Shown piece after piece: positions 1 to 7,794 of a DNA stretch of 24,465 nt. The DNA comes from Chara braunii (lineage: Eukaryota; Streptophyta; Charophyceae; Charales; Characeae): assembly GCA_003427395.1 (NCBI GenBank), contig BFEA01000165.1:2411460-2435924 (forward strand). The letters run 5' to 3'. The notes below the pieces were generated by a model that saw only the letters and a program-made list of their open reading frames with translations, did not search any database and was not told where the DNA came from. Positions within the stretch are counted from its first letter, which is position 1. Every line of letters begins with the position of its first letter. A program made the translations under genes and the position numbers.

Positions 1-19
1 TTTTTTTAACTTCCTCCAG

Positions 20-55
20 TGCTAGTGGTGCTGATAAGAGCAGACACCGCTAGCA
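20..55 (-). repeat. 3'-terminal stem-loop of LINE-A
   Basis: TGCTAGTGGTG (20-30) pairs with CACCGCTAGCA (45-55): 11 bp with one T-G wobble. The enclosed CTGAT/AGCAG can extend the stem by four of five pairs, leaving an AAG loop. It sits about 12 nt from the poly(A) end. The same structure occurs in LINE-B at 1348-1383. In stringent LINEs a 3' stem-loop is the recognition site of the element's own reverse transcriptase; that role here is inferred from position and conservation. Confidence 0.7.
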
Positions 56-532
56 CCCGAGGAAAGGCTCCATCTATTGGTGGGGAGCGTCACCTGCTGG
101 AAAACGGGTCCAGCATCCCTTGTACAAGGTGATTCAGAAAATAGTCAGAAAAAAGAAGAAGCTGAGAAGATCCTGCCAGCATTGATTACTCTGAATTCAG
201 AGGATTGACTGCGCAGATTGTTGAAAAAAAGCTAATACCAACCTTCTCCCTTCCTACTGTACCCCACCCCCCCTGCGAACTCCACAACTGGAATCCAGGT
301 CACACATCCCTGGTTTGGAGACACGAATGCACCACTGGGGGGCACCAGCGGGACTGTTCGTTCCCCTGCCAATTCCTAACCCATTCCTCTACCAAAATCT
401 GCTTGGCTGCTAGCAGTGCCTGTTCCCCTTCGCCGACCTGATGAGTGACTTGGATGCCAGTGGGGGCCGCTGGGGGCCACCATTGGTTCTTCCCATCGTT
501 TCCTTGCCCGCTTCTCTATCCTATGTCCATTC

Positions 533-1290
533 TCAGAGGGGCTTAAATTTGCCCTTGTGTTTGAAACGGGAAAAAACTCGTACTCTAATTTCAAGGGCTA
601 AAGGGTGTGGTGGGAAAGGGTCCGGGAAGTCCTCTGCTGGGGCCATGGGGCTTTCTGGGCCAATATCCATCCAATTTTTAAAAAGGAGGCGGTAGTCCCC
701 GCGGAAATCCCTTTCCATCCTATCCTCATGGGGTCCCCTCACCTCTGGCCCACCCCCTGACCATCGCACCTCTGCCACCCATCCCCTTTGTTCCCGTCCT
801 AACCAGTCTTTGGAAAACCTTGCAATTCGTTCCGTAATGTCCTCCTTTCTGTGGAGGGAGTCAAGGACCCTTTTTGTTTCCCCCCACTAACATTGAAGCT
901 CTAGTTGAAAATGTTGCTTGAAATGTTCCCGCCTTTCTTCTCCTTCCACTCTCACCCGGTTGAAGACCAAGGCGCAGCGCTGCCACCATAGGGTCCAGAG
1001 CACCGCTCGTCTGCCAAGGTGGAACATATTAGTCAACTGAGTTAATTGAGTCAGCCTCTTCTCTGAATACGACTCCTCTTCGGAGTCCAAAGGATCCGGT
1101 GTCAAGGGTAGAGCAACCATGTTCATCAAATGAACGTCTTCATCCTCCAAGTTCACCCTTCCCGGTCTGCCTCTAAGGAGATGTCTCCTTGAATATGGGA
1201 GGTGGGGATTTCCTCTTTTTACTCTTCTTCCCTTTTTGGCTTTGGGAAGTTTGGGTCGCCAAAAACAAACGGGGACGAAGTGGAGTCGGA
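533..1290 (-). pseudogene. LINE-A ORF2 C-terminal remnant (zf-RVT region)
   Basis: The minus-strand translation of 887-1290 contains VLWTLWWQRCALVFNRV, the 'lW.iW..Rc..vF' signature that follows the zinc-finger (zf-RVT) region at the C-terminus of plant LINE ORF2 proteins. A stop follows 'FQLELQC'. Further protein-like sequence continues in another frame at 533-778 (WLGREQRGW, then MAEVRWSGG), so the reading frame is broken. No reverse transcriptase or endonuclease part is present. An ORF can be drawn upstream to 1486 through the poly(T) tract as a run of lysines, but that crosses the junction with LINE-B and is not a real protein. Confidence 0.6.
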
Positions 1291-1299
1291 GGTTGATAA

Positions 1300-1300
<1 letters not shown>

Positions 1301-1328
<28 letters not shown>
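1301..1328 (-). repeat. Poly(A) tail of LINE-B (28 T on plus strand)
   Basis: An uninterrupted run of 28 T lies directly against the conserved LINE 3' end at 1329. It marks the insertion joint between LINE-B and LINE-A coding sequence. Confidence 0.85.
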
Positions 1329-1332
<4 letters not shown>

Positions 1333-1347
1333 AACTGCCCGAGCGGC

Positions 1348-1383
1348 TGCTAGGGGTGCTGATAAGATCAGGCACCACTAGCA
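1348..1383 (-). repeat. 3'-terminal stem-loop of LINE-B
   Basis: TGCTAGGGGTG (1348-1358) pairs with CACCACTAGCA (1373-1383) at 10 of 11 positions. The inner CTGAT (1359-1363) pairs with ATCAG (1367-1371) around an AAG loop, for about 16 bp in total. The structure and loop match the LINE-A stem-loop at 20-55, and it lies 20 nt from the poly(A) joint. Confidence 0.72.
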
Positions 1384-1968
1384 CTGTCGGGGAGGCTCCA
1401 TCTATTGGTGGGGAGCAGCACCTGCTGGAAATCAGGTCCAGCCTCCCTATGGAGTACAATCTAAACAGTGAGAGTAATGCAAGCATGAGATGACTGTATC
1501 CATGAGGGGACTGGGCGATGAGCGGCCCAGCCTTCTGTCAATCCTGTTTTTAATGGAGCACTCAAAGAGTTATCAATTATAGTGTTGTTACTGTGACCTG
1601 TTGACTGTCGATTACTATCTCTATCTGCTTGTTGCAATATGCTGTTGTGTCTGTTCTGAGTGTGCGTCTATGTCTGTGTATGTGCTGTTACCCATTGGAT
1701 TGTGTTGCATAAGGTGTAGTTGAAGGTGTCCCTAAGTGTGTGAGGTGTGGTTAAGAGTGTTCCTAAGTGTGTTATTTGTGGTATCGACCAGGCTGCATTT
1801 TTACATACTTCCTGGTAATTCGGGGCCCCTGCGTCCTTCCTCCATCCGATGAGACCCGCACACCCGTTAAACCCTTAAACCCTATGGCCGTCCTTCCTCT
1901 TTTTGCCTGGGCTGCAGTCTTATATGGTGCTATGATGGTGTGAGTTGAGATGTAACGTGGCAGTGTGG

Positions 1969-2080
1969 CAGTGTGGGGCAGCCTTGGCCACCCCATGTTC
2001 CCACCCTCCCAAAAACCCATTCGTCAGTGTGGGGTGGCCTCGGCCACCCTCTGTTCCCACCCTCCCATAGACCCATGTCA
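1969..2080. repeat. Two tandem copies of a 56-bp repeat in the LINE-B 3' region
   Basis: CAGTGTGGGG starts at 1969 and again at 2025. Both copies share GGCCACCC and TTCCCACCCTCCCA before ending in ACCCAT. The copies differ at several positions, so the duplication is not recent. The rest of 1470-2460 is GT- and GA-rich DNA without a recognisable gene. A short GTCATTGT-type direct repeat follows at 2077-2105. Confidence 0.7.
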
Positions 2081-2465
2081 TTGTGTCATTGTGTCATTGC
2101 GTTGTCATTCTATTATCATCATTAAGTTCTGTCTCCATTGTTGTGCCAACCCCTTCCTGCTGTGGGGAGCAGTCTGTTGTCTGTGAACCGATGTATATTG
2201 TCATCTAAAGCTCATCCCGGTCTGGTCTGGGTCCGATGTCCGGATATGGGTGCTGACTTCGTCTTCTGTCTCCGGGGAGTAATCCCCTCTGCTGCTCCTC
2301 CCACTGCTTGCCTGGCCTTCTGCATAGAGAGTGGGGAGCGGGTGTGGACGGGGAGGGAGGGGAGTGGGTCAAAATTAAGAGAGGGTTTGGGGGAGGGTTT
2401 TGAGAGGTCCAGGGGAGGGGGCATTAGGGAGGGGGGAAGCAGATCCGGGTGTGCATTGGGTATTG

Positions 2466-3790
2466 TCAGCCCGGGAGAAGGATGAAATTGGTCGGTTGGA
2501 AGGGGAACTGAAAATGGCTTCTCGGTAAGCGTTCCCATTGTGGTTTCATCAACATCCACTGTTTCCATCGCGGCTGGTTGTCTTGATCCAATTCGCTGAG
2601 TTTTTTTGCACTGTCCACCCAGATAGAGTGAAAGATATCAGAGAGTTCATTCCGTTTAGTTGCATATGATTCCTTCCGCAGCATGTTTTTGAGCTCTTGC
2701 CAGGCCGCATGTGTGTTGACGATGATTGTTTTAAGAATCGAGGCCCAAGCCTCCATATAGCCATATGTGTGCTGCCTGTGCTCATGCGCACATCTCATTC
2801 GCCACACAACCATTAACATTGGTAGTCGTGATACTGCCAGCAGGTTAAGGCTGAAGGGTGTCCACCTAGCCCCTTGCAGGGTCGTTTCCCCCAACAGGAT
2901 GGTCTTGAGATCCCATGGGAGGTGGATGCCCGTTAGATGATGCCATGCTGCATCCCACCATTGCCAGAGCTGAGCCACCATGGTGCAGTCCAACAAGCAG
3001 TATTCGAGTGTAGCTCGTTTCTTGGGGGAGGTCCCACTGCAGTACCCTGGGCTTCCAAATTTGTTCTAGACACAATCCAGTCCGGGGTGGATAGACACCG
3101 GTGAATGATCTGCCACTGCAGCGCACGCAGGTTAGTAGGTCATCTATCCGAGTATGTTGCCCATCTGACTGTGGTGGGCGAGTCTCTTGCCCACCGTAGT
3201 CTGATCGGTTTGGATATGTGTGTCAGTTTCCTTGTAATTTTGTACCCATCCTTTACTGTGTACTGCCATATCTGCAGTTTACGGGAGTCCCCCATGTCCC
3301 ATTCCCATTCTTGTGGGTCGAATGGCAACTAGCAGAGGGGGATGGCCGGCTCATACACGAAGGGTCATTTGTCACTGTCACTGATCACACATATTCTAAC
3401 GAGTCCTGCGGCGGGTGTCCAACGGTCGAGGTCATCTTGACGGTCCAGTTTGGACCATCTTTCTACTGGGAGGTGTGGTGTGTACGCCTTAAGGCTCGCC
3501 TCTTGAGGGTTAACCGCCTCTACATTGTATAGTACCATCGGGATCGGCTAGTCCTCTGGTCGTACCACCCAGTCCCCCTGTCGTATTGTCGGGCCTCTCT
3601 TAAGTTTCAAGACCCATGCCAGGGGGACAGCCTCTTGGATCTCTTGCAGTCCCTCTTCCGACTTTTTGACATGGTGCAACTTTTGTCGAAGGTCCTGGAC
3701 TGATAGCCACGTGCTTACATGGACATTCCACAAATCAACAACTGTATATCCCTTTTCTCACTTAGGGGAGCCATCTCTAGCCCGTTTGCA
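2466..3790 (-). pseudogene. LINE-B ORF2 C-terminal remnant (post-RT region and zf-RVT)
   Basis: Three minus-strand blocks form a decayed ORF2 tail. Block 3790-3548 contains YTVVDLWNVHVSTWLSV and GDWVVRPED, typical of the region just after the reverse transcriptase. Block 3328-3060 is in the same frame, with stops between, and runs to LQWQIIHRC. After a frameshift near 3060, block 3060-2466 contains the zf-RVT-like YCLLDCTMVAQLWQWWDAAW and, 50-60 residues on, VVWRMRCAHEH, equivalent to the 'W..R...F' motif in LINE-C. At least three in-frame stops and one frameshift make it non-functional. Confidence 0.7.
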
Positions 3791-3814
3791 GTGAGAATGG
3801 TTTACTTCTGCGAT

Positions 3815-4048
3815 CTAGTATGCATGGGTTCTCAAATAGAGGTTGTCTCCATATTTCGTCCCATCTAAGCGGGACAGGTTTTCGAGCCGGTGTCGAGCGC
3901 ATCGGTCCGGCACAGGAGTTGGTTTAAATCCTTCGTCGCAAATATACATGTGGAGCTCCGCAAGCCACTCCGACCGAGTGCGCCAGCCATACCTCTCGCG
4001 AGCCCCTACGACAAGATAGGGCCTACGCGAGGCACGACTTACCTCCAC
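3815..4048 (-). CDS. Unrecognised ORF fragment, 77 residues
   Basis: A minus-strand frame of 77 residues reads protein-like (WRTRSEWLAELHMYICDEG near the middle) and is rich in Arg, Trp and Tyr. It shares its reading frame with the LINE-B remnant downstream at 3733-3548 but is separated from it by stops, so it could be a more 5' part of that LINE or an unrelated fragment. No domain is recognised and no function is proposed. The sequence 4050-4440 upstream of it contains no credible coding sequence, only a CA-rich tract at about 4310-4350. Confidence 0.25.
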   Translation of the reverse strand: MEVSRASRRPYLVVGARERYGWRTRSEWLAELHMYICDEGFKPTPVPDRCARHRLENLSRLDGTKYGDNLYLRTHAY

Positions 4049-4449
4049 CTTACGGGAGCTGTCACCTCCCTTCGGTGGGCGTATCCCCGCCGAGCTACCA
4101 GTCCACAGTACGAAAGTTAATCAGTTGCAATCGCAGAGGTGGACCAGCCGAGGGCGTTTCTCGTTCGCTGCAGCATAGGGGGTACGCGCGGTAATGCGCC
4201 TCTATCGGACCCGCACGCGAACCGGCATCTTGGGGGGCTGAGGTCTCAAGCGCGGTTCGTCGCCGGTCGACTAGGACGCCTCCCACACACCACGCGCACA
4301 CCACTTTACGAACACAAAAATAAAAACACACACACGCACACATACGAAACGACACAACACAAACAACGCGACAACGCTCCTAGCCCCTCGATAGCCATCC
4401 CATAACTTTCCAATGCGGAAATCGGATAGGCGTCACGCGCGAGACTTAG

Positions 4450-4456
4450 TATAAAA
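4450..4456 (+). promoter_or_regulatory. TATA-box-like motif
   Basis: TATAAAA lies in otherwise GC-rich DNA, immediately followed by the palindrome CCGCGCGG (4457-4464). It stands ~225 bp upstream of the hairpin cluster at 4675. It could be the promoter of an LTR or of a non-coding transcription unit covering the hairpin-rich region. No long terminal direct repeat partner was identified, so the LTR reading is only a possibility. Confidence 0.3.
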
Positions 4457-4674
4457 CCGCGCGGACGCAGGGCTAACTCATATCGACTCGCAATGCAAGC
4501 GTACGCAAGCGGTCGCGATGATGGCGTACTATGTAGTACCCATACTCATGCGGTCCTCGTTAATCTCGAGCGTCGCATTCGATACTCAAGTGTCGGCTGA
4601 CACACGCTCTGAGGGTTAATCTCTCGACGCTGGACAACCGCCAAGCGCGGTTGAAGACCACACACCCTCTTCTG

Positions 4675-4865
4675 CACTCTGAGCAGAGTGGGTGGTACAC
4701 AGGTTCATACCTGTGGTGGCAGTCGTTTCTTACTGCCCTGGAGATGAGCCTCACTCCAGGCCTGGACAGAAGTCAAGGGGTTTGACTTTGACGGCTGCCA
4801 CGGACTACAACGTCCAACCATAAAAAAATCTTTAAAAAGCAAAGGATAAAGGGGGATCTCCCTTT
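4675..4865. repeat. Cluster of consecutive perfect stem-loops
   Basis: Inverted repeats follow each other almost without spacing: CACTCTG/CAGAGTG (4675-4690), CACAGGT/ACCTGTG (4698-4715, TCAT loop), GGCAGT/ACTGCC (4718-4737), CCTGGAG/CTCCAGG (4737-4760), AAGTCAA/TTGACTT (4770-4788) and AAAGGG/CCCTTT (4848-4865). An alternative 10-bp pairing of GTGGCAGTCG (4716-4725) with CGGCTGCCAC (4792-4801) would close the CCTGGAG and AAGTCAA hairpins into a three-way junction. No tRNA, rRNA or known ribozyme core is recognised. Confidence 0.6.
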
Positions 4866-5315
4866 TCTCTCAAACCCATAATCTGGCTAACCTTTGTGCA
4901 CGATCACAATAAGCTGCGCGCATGCCCAAGACACATATAAATATATACATAAGGCTTATTCATATAGGACGATCACTTCTCACAGTCACAGTGGGGCTCC
5001 TCTCAGCCATATATGTATGCAATCGCAGGCAGTCACATCCAGAAGTCGAACCACAACCATACCTGCAATCACATCAAAGATTCATCCAGAAGTCGTCAAC
5101 TTCAACCATTCTTTGCACTCATACCCCTCGCTTTAGCCATACAAGCCTCACTCGTGCAACTCTTAAATAAATACTCAGTACTTCTTGTTGGATGGCCATT
5201 CAATAAAGTCCGGGCGAAAACACAACAAAACAGTTCAATCACAAGGTTAAGCATTTAGGTTGAGTGGCAGGAGTGGATTGGAGTTGAATTGTAAACCGAC
5301 GACTTGGCAACCGAC
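4866..5315. other. AT-rich non-coding stretch
   Basis: Short overlapping plus-strand reading frames occur here, with compositions dominated by His, Ser, Thr and Ile as expected of translated low-complexity AT-rich DNA. None has a recognisable domain. I see no gene, RNA or mobile-element end in this stretch. Confidence 0.5.
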
Positions 5316-5541
5316 CTGTTATCAGTGATAACAGAAGATGATCCTCAAGGGATCAAGTTGAATCTAGTCCTGAACTTGAATCAAACGATCAAGAGAACCT
5401 GTAACACATGACAGGTTAATGCCCCAGGCTAAACCTATAAGTCCATGGAGAACAAATCTCCATATCATGATCTTACCCAAATCATCCTAGTTAACTATAT
5501 CTAAGTCTACCTCTAAGCAAGTGCCTAAAGAAAGGTAGACT
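5316..5541. repeat. Second stem-loop cluster
   Basis: Inverted repeats: CTGTTATCA/TGATAACAG (5316-5334, 9 bp around a single G), TGATCC/GGATCA (5339-5355), TCAAGTT/AACTTGA (5353-5379), AACCTG/CAGGTT (5396-5417), ATGGAG/CTCCAT (5445-5463) and AGTCTACCT/AGGTAGACT (5504-5541, 9 bp). The 20-nt loop of the last one ends CCTAAAGAA, reminiscent of the loop core CCTAAACTTATAGAA of the 6.4-7.1 kb hairpins. No coding sequence is credible here. Confidence 0.6.
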
Positions 5542-5599
5542 CATGGTCAAATATCCCCTATTCCGGGTGGACTACCAGAATCGTCACCTGCCAAAATAT

Positions 5600-6180
5600 A
5601 ATCTATCTCCTTTAAACTATGAAAATATCGGCAGCGCTTCCCGTAGGAAAAGTGTCTTTCCAGAATTTATATAAGTCCAAATATGAAAGCAGAAATAATC
5701 TTTAACTCTGGAAAGTCAAATTTTGTCTAACTCCCTGAATTAGTAAAAATTTGGGCAGCACTCCCTTTAGAAAGAGAGACTTCCCAGATTTACACTAAGT
5801 CAGATATGAACTCAAAAAACAACTTGAGTTCATCTTTAGACAAGATTTAACCAACTCCCTAGTTTTGCAGAAATTTCGGCAGCACTCCCTCTAGAAAAGT
5901 GTTTTTCCAAAATTCATACAAGGCTAAATCCAGAATTTGAAAGTAACTTTGACTTCTCAAAATCCAATTTTGTCTAACTCCCTGAATTAGCAAAAATTTG
6001 GGCAACACTCCTTTTAGAAAATGAGACTTTTCAGATTTTTACTAGGTCAGATATAAAGAAAAGACAAGTTAAACTTTGACAAGTCAACAATTGACTAACT
6101 CCTTGGATTTGTAGAAATTTCGGCAGCGCTTCTCGTAGAGAAAGTAACTTGCCAAGATTTGTACAAAGCCAAGTACAAAA
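5600..6180. repeat. Tandem repeat, ~123-bp units in alternating A/B types
   Basis: The core 'atttSGGCAGC..CTYCC..TAGaaa' recurs with GCAGC (or GCAAC) at 5631, 5755, 5879, 6002 and 6123, giving periods of 124, 124, 123 and 121. Units 1, 3 and 5 read ATCGGCAGC or TTCGGCAGC and carry a 'gtgtttttcca'-type continuation. Units 2 and 4 read TTGGGCAGC/TTGGGCAAC and continue 'gagacttcccaga'. The higher-order period is therefore ~247 bp. The core recalls a 'ttcggcag' motif I remember from repeats in plant LTR-retrotransposon non-coding regions; that link is from memory and unverified. Confidence 0.8.
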
Positions 6181-6457
6181 AATGATCCCAGAAAATGCGA
6201 GAATTGATCTAAGTAAAAAAAACTTAGCTTAGAAAATGCAGGAATTGAAACTAACTCCTGTAACTCTAGCACGTGGCGAGCGACTAAAGCAATTACCTAT
6301 CAAACTGAAACTCAGACCAAGTAGTAACCTCACTCAGCCACATGCAGGTCAAACCACAAAGGTAAGTACTCTCACCATCCCGAGTTTATCCAAACAACAA
6401 TAGTTCATGATCTCTCAAGAATTCAACCCTTTATACCCTGCTTACATAAAGCATAAA

Positions 6458-7104
6458 GTCAGGCCACCCAAACTTATGGAATGCGCCTAACTTAACCATT
6501 GAATATACACAAAACAGAGGGCACAACAACTTTTCTCTTCTTTGGGCATATGACTAGACCATTCTAGTCGCCCTGAACTGTTTAAAGTATCCTAGTTACA
6601 TATATTTGTCTTCCCTTTTGTCTTCTAAGGCTGCATATGACTAAGCTAACTTAAGTTCAGTCTGCCCTTGCTTACCATCAATTTTATTCTTAATTATACT
6701 CTTTTCCAGTTGTGATAAGTTATAGTCAGACCACCTAAACTTATAGAACAGTCTGATTAACTCGTGCTTAAATAGAATAGTAGTAAAGTATAGCCAAGTT
6801 ATAACCATTGGGTTCCAGCATGTGCAAGGCTTTGAACCAGACCCCCTGAACTTACAGAAGGATCTAGCTCTCTGCCAATTTCATTTCTCTTTGAACCACC
6901 ATATGCGTGGCATTGAGTCAGCCCCCCTGAACTTACAGAAGGGTCTGCCCTCTGCCAAAGATTACTTCTTCAGAGTAAAAGAAGGAAGAGACTGAGCCAC
7001 CTGAACTTACAGAACAACTCAGCCCCCTCGTTCAGAAACAAGGAAACTTAAGAAAACCCAAGAAACAAGGCAACTCAGGGTACCTAAACTTATAGAGCGC
7101 CCTG
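6458..7104 (+). repeat. Array of stem-loops with a constant loop and changing stems
   Basis: Copies of a loop core CCYRAACTTAYAGAA have their 'AACTTA' at 6471, 6738, 6849, 6930, 7004 and 7087; weaker copies lie near 6576 and 6648. Flanking arms pair but differ: GTCAGGC/GCCTAAC (6458-6491, 6 of 7), AGTCAGAC/GTCTGATT (6724-6758, one wobble), AGACCC/GGATCT (6839-6865, 5 of 6), CAGCCCC/GGGTCTG (6919-6947, 6 of 7), CTGAG/CTCAG (6992-7022) and CAGGGT/GCCCTG (7076-7104). Spacing is irregular (74-111 bp apart from the first gap). The same family occurs inverted at 19213-19398. No open reading frame of note crosses the array. Confidence 0.75.
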
Positions 7105-7147
7105 TCGGTCTGTATTTCAACATTCCATGGTGTACCAACTGAGCTAA
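7095..7147 (-). other. tRNA-like sequence, split by the MITE
   Basis: On the minus strand, TTAGCTCAGTTGGTAC (from 7147 downwards) is an excellent pol III A-box and tRNA D-arm start (U8-A9, GCTC, AGTTGG). It is followed by ATGTTGAAATACAGACC. No B-box (GGTTCGAATCC-like) or T-arm follows, because the sequence runs straight into the hairpin at 7104-7076. The acceptor-like side (GAGCCCC) lies across the MITE at about 7535-7541. A related sequence lies at 15925-15995. It is a pseudo-tRNA or SINE-head-like sequence, not a working tRNA gene. Confidence 0.45.
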
Positions 7148-7531
7148 GGGCCTAGTTGCACTACTCACCATCCGTCCCATTTCGTGGCGGATCCGTGGAG
7201 AGTGAAAAATACGAGAATCGTGTCGAACTCGAGGCCTGGTTGCACGTACTCGCCACGAGATTTCTTTTACAAAAACGTTAAAAAAAATTGTCTCCCCCAT
7301 GTCGACTCGTGAAGCCTTGCACTCTCCAGAAAGTTGTTTTGTGGCGAGGTCCGAATACCACCCTCCACAAACCGCCGTGCACAGGCGGGGAAAATGAATT
7401 CACTCTCCACAACTTGTGTCGACGGTGTGGCGAGCCGTCTGACACATTTTGCATTCGCCAAGTTTGGCGAGTAAGTGCAACCAGGCGCCCACTCGCCAAA
7501 CTTGGCCTATGGCGGTAGTGCAACTAGGCCC
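7148..7531. mobile_element. Tourist-like (PIF/Harbinger) MITE, 384 bp
   Basis: Terminal inverted repeats are 17 bp and perfect: GGGCCTAGTTGCACTAC (7148-7164) and its complement at 7515-7531. The element is flanked by TAA at 7145-7147 and 7532-7534. TIRs starting GGGCCT and a TWA target duplication are diagnostic of PIF/Harbinger MITEs. A second inverted pair lies inside: 7234-7254 and 7466-7486 match at 20 of 21 positions and begin GCCTGGTTGCAC, very like the outer TIR. That suggests either subterminal repeats or an older related MITE inside. It encodes no protein; overlapping short frames are palindrome by-products. Confidence 0.88.
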
Positions 7532-7551
7532 TAAGGGGCTCGCTCGACACT

Positions 7552-7794
7552 CCTCGGGCGCGTAAAATCCCCGAGGAAATCATCATTCCACTTATCCTCA
7601 GGGAAGAAAACTAAAAAAAATTGTGAAAATATTTCCTTGGGGATTCCTTGGGGATTCCTCGGGCCACAACCATTTCGACGCGTTCCCCAAGGGACCTCCC
7701 GAGGTCCCTTGGAGGTCGAGCATCCGGAAGAATCGGGGCGTCGACGGCAGCTGGAGGTCGAGCATCCGGAAGAATCGGGGCGTCGACGACAGCT
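7552..7794. repeat. Short repeats and a 12-bp-arm palindrome
   Basis: CCTCGGG (7552-7558) is inverted at 7570-7576. CCTTGGGGATT is tandemly repeated near 7635-7656. CCAAGGGACCTC (7687-7698) and GAGGTCCCTTGG (7701-7712) form a perfect 12-bp stem around CC. Its right end overlaps a 42-bp direct duplication (7711-7752 and 7753-7794) beginning GGAGGTCGAGCATCCGG. These lie between the MITE and the trihelix gene and are probably remains of another small foldback element. Confidence 0.7.

Larger units (their letters stand above)
1..1300 (-). mobile_element. LINE-A: 3' part of a non-LTR retrotransposon
   Basis: On the minus strand the unit ends in a poly(A) tail, seen as seven T at 1-7 where the window cuts it. 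Its last ~150 bases (8-150) closely match the 3' end of a second LINE at 1329-1470, including the shared stretch CCATCTATTGGTGGGGAGC. Coding remnants lie at 533-1290. The 5' side stops at the poly(T) of LINE-B (1301-1328), so LINE-A was either 5'-truncated there or interrupted by LINE-B. Bases 190-530 show only 3'-UTR-like sequence without a recognisable domain. Confidence 0.75.
1301..3790 (-). mobile_element. LINE-B: 5'-truncated LINE nested beside LINE-A
   Basis: On the minus strand this unit begins somewhere near 3790, carries ORF2 C-terminal coding remnants down to about 2467, then ~1.1 kb of non-coding 3' sequence, and ends in a 28-base poly(A) (T at 1301-1328). The last ~140 bases match the LINE-A 3' end, so both are one family. 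The endonuclease and the reverse transcriptase core are missing, which fits ordinary 5' truncation during target-primed reverse transcription. I could not identify a target-site duplication by eye. The 5' boundary is soft, because protein-like sequence fades near 3790. Confidence 0.72.

Noticed and set aside
887-1486. 199-residue minus-strand ORF containing a run of lysines
   Set aside because: The lysines translate the LINE-B poly(T) tract; the ORF spans the junction of two transposons and is not a gene.
4675-4865. Hammerhead ribozyme or retrozyme
   Set aside because: No CTGATGA and GAAAC core pair could be placed around the stems.
5600-7104. Regularly spaced repeats resembling a CRISPR array
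   Set aside because: Units are ~75-124 bp, diverged, in eukaryotic retrotransposon-rich DNA, with no spacer/repeat structure and no cas genes.
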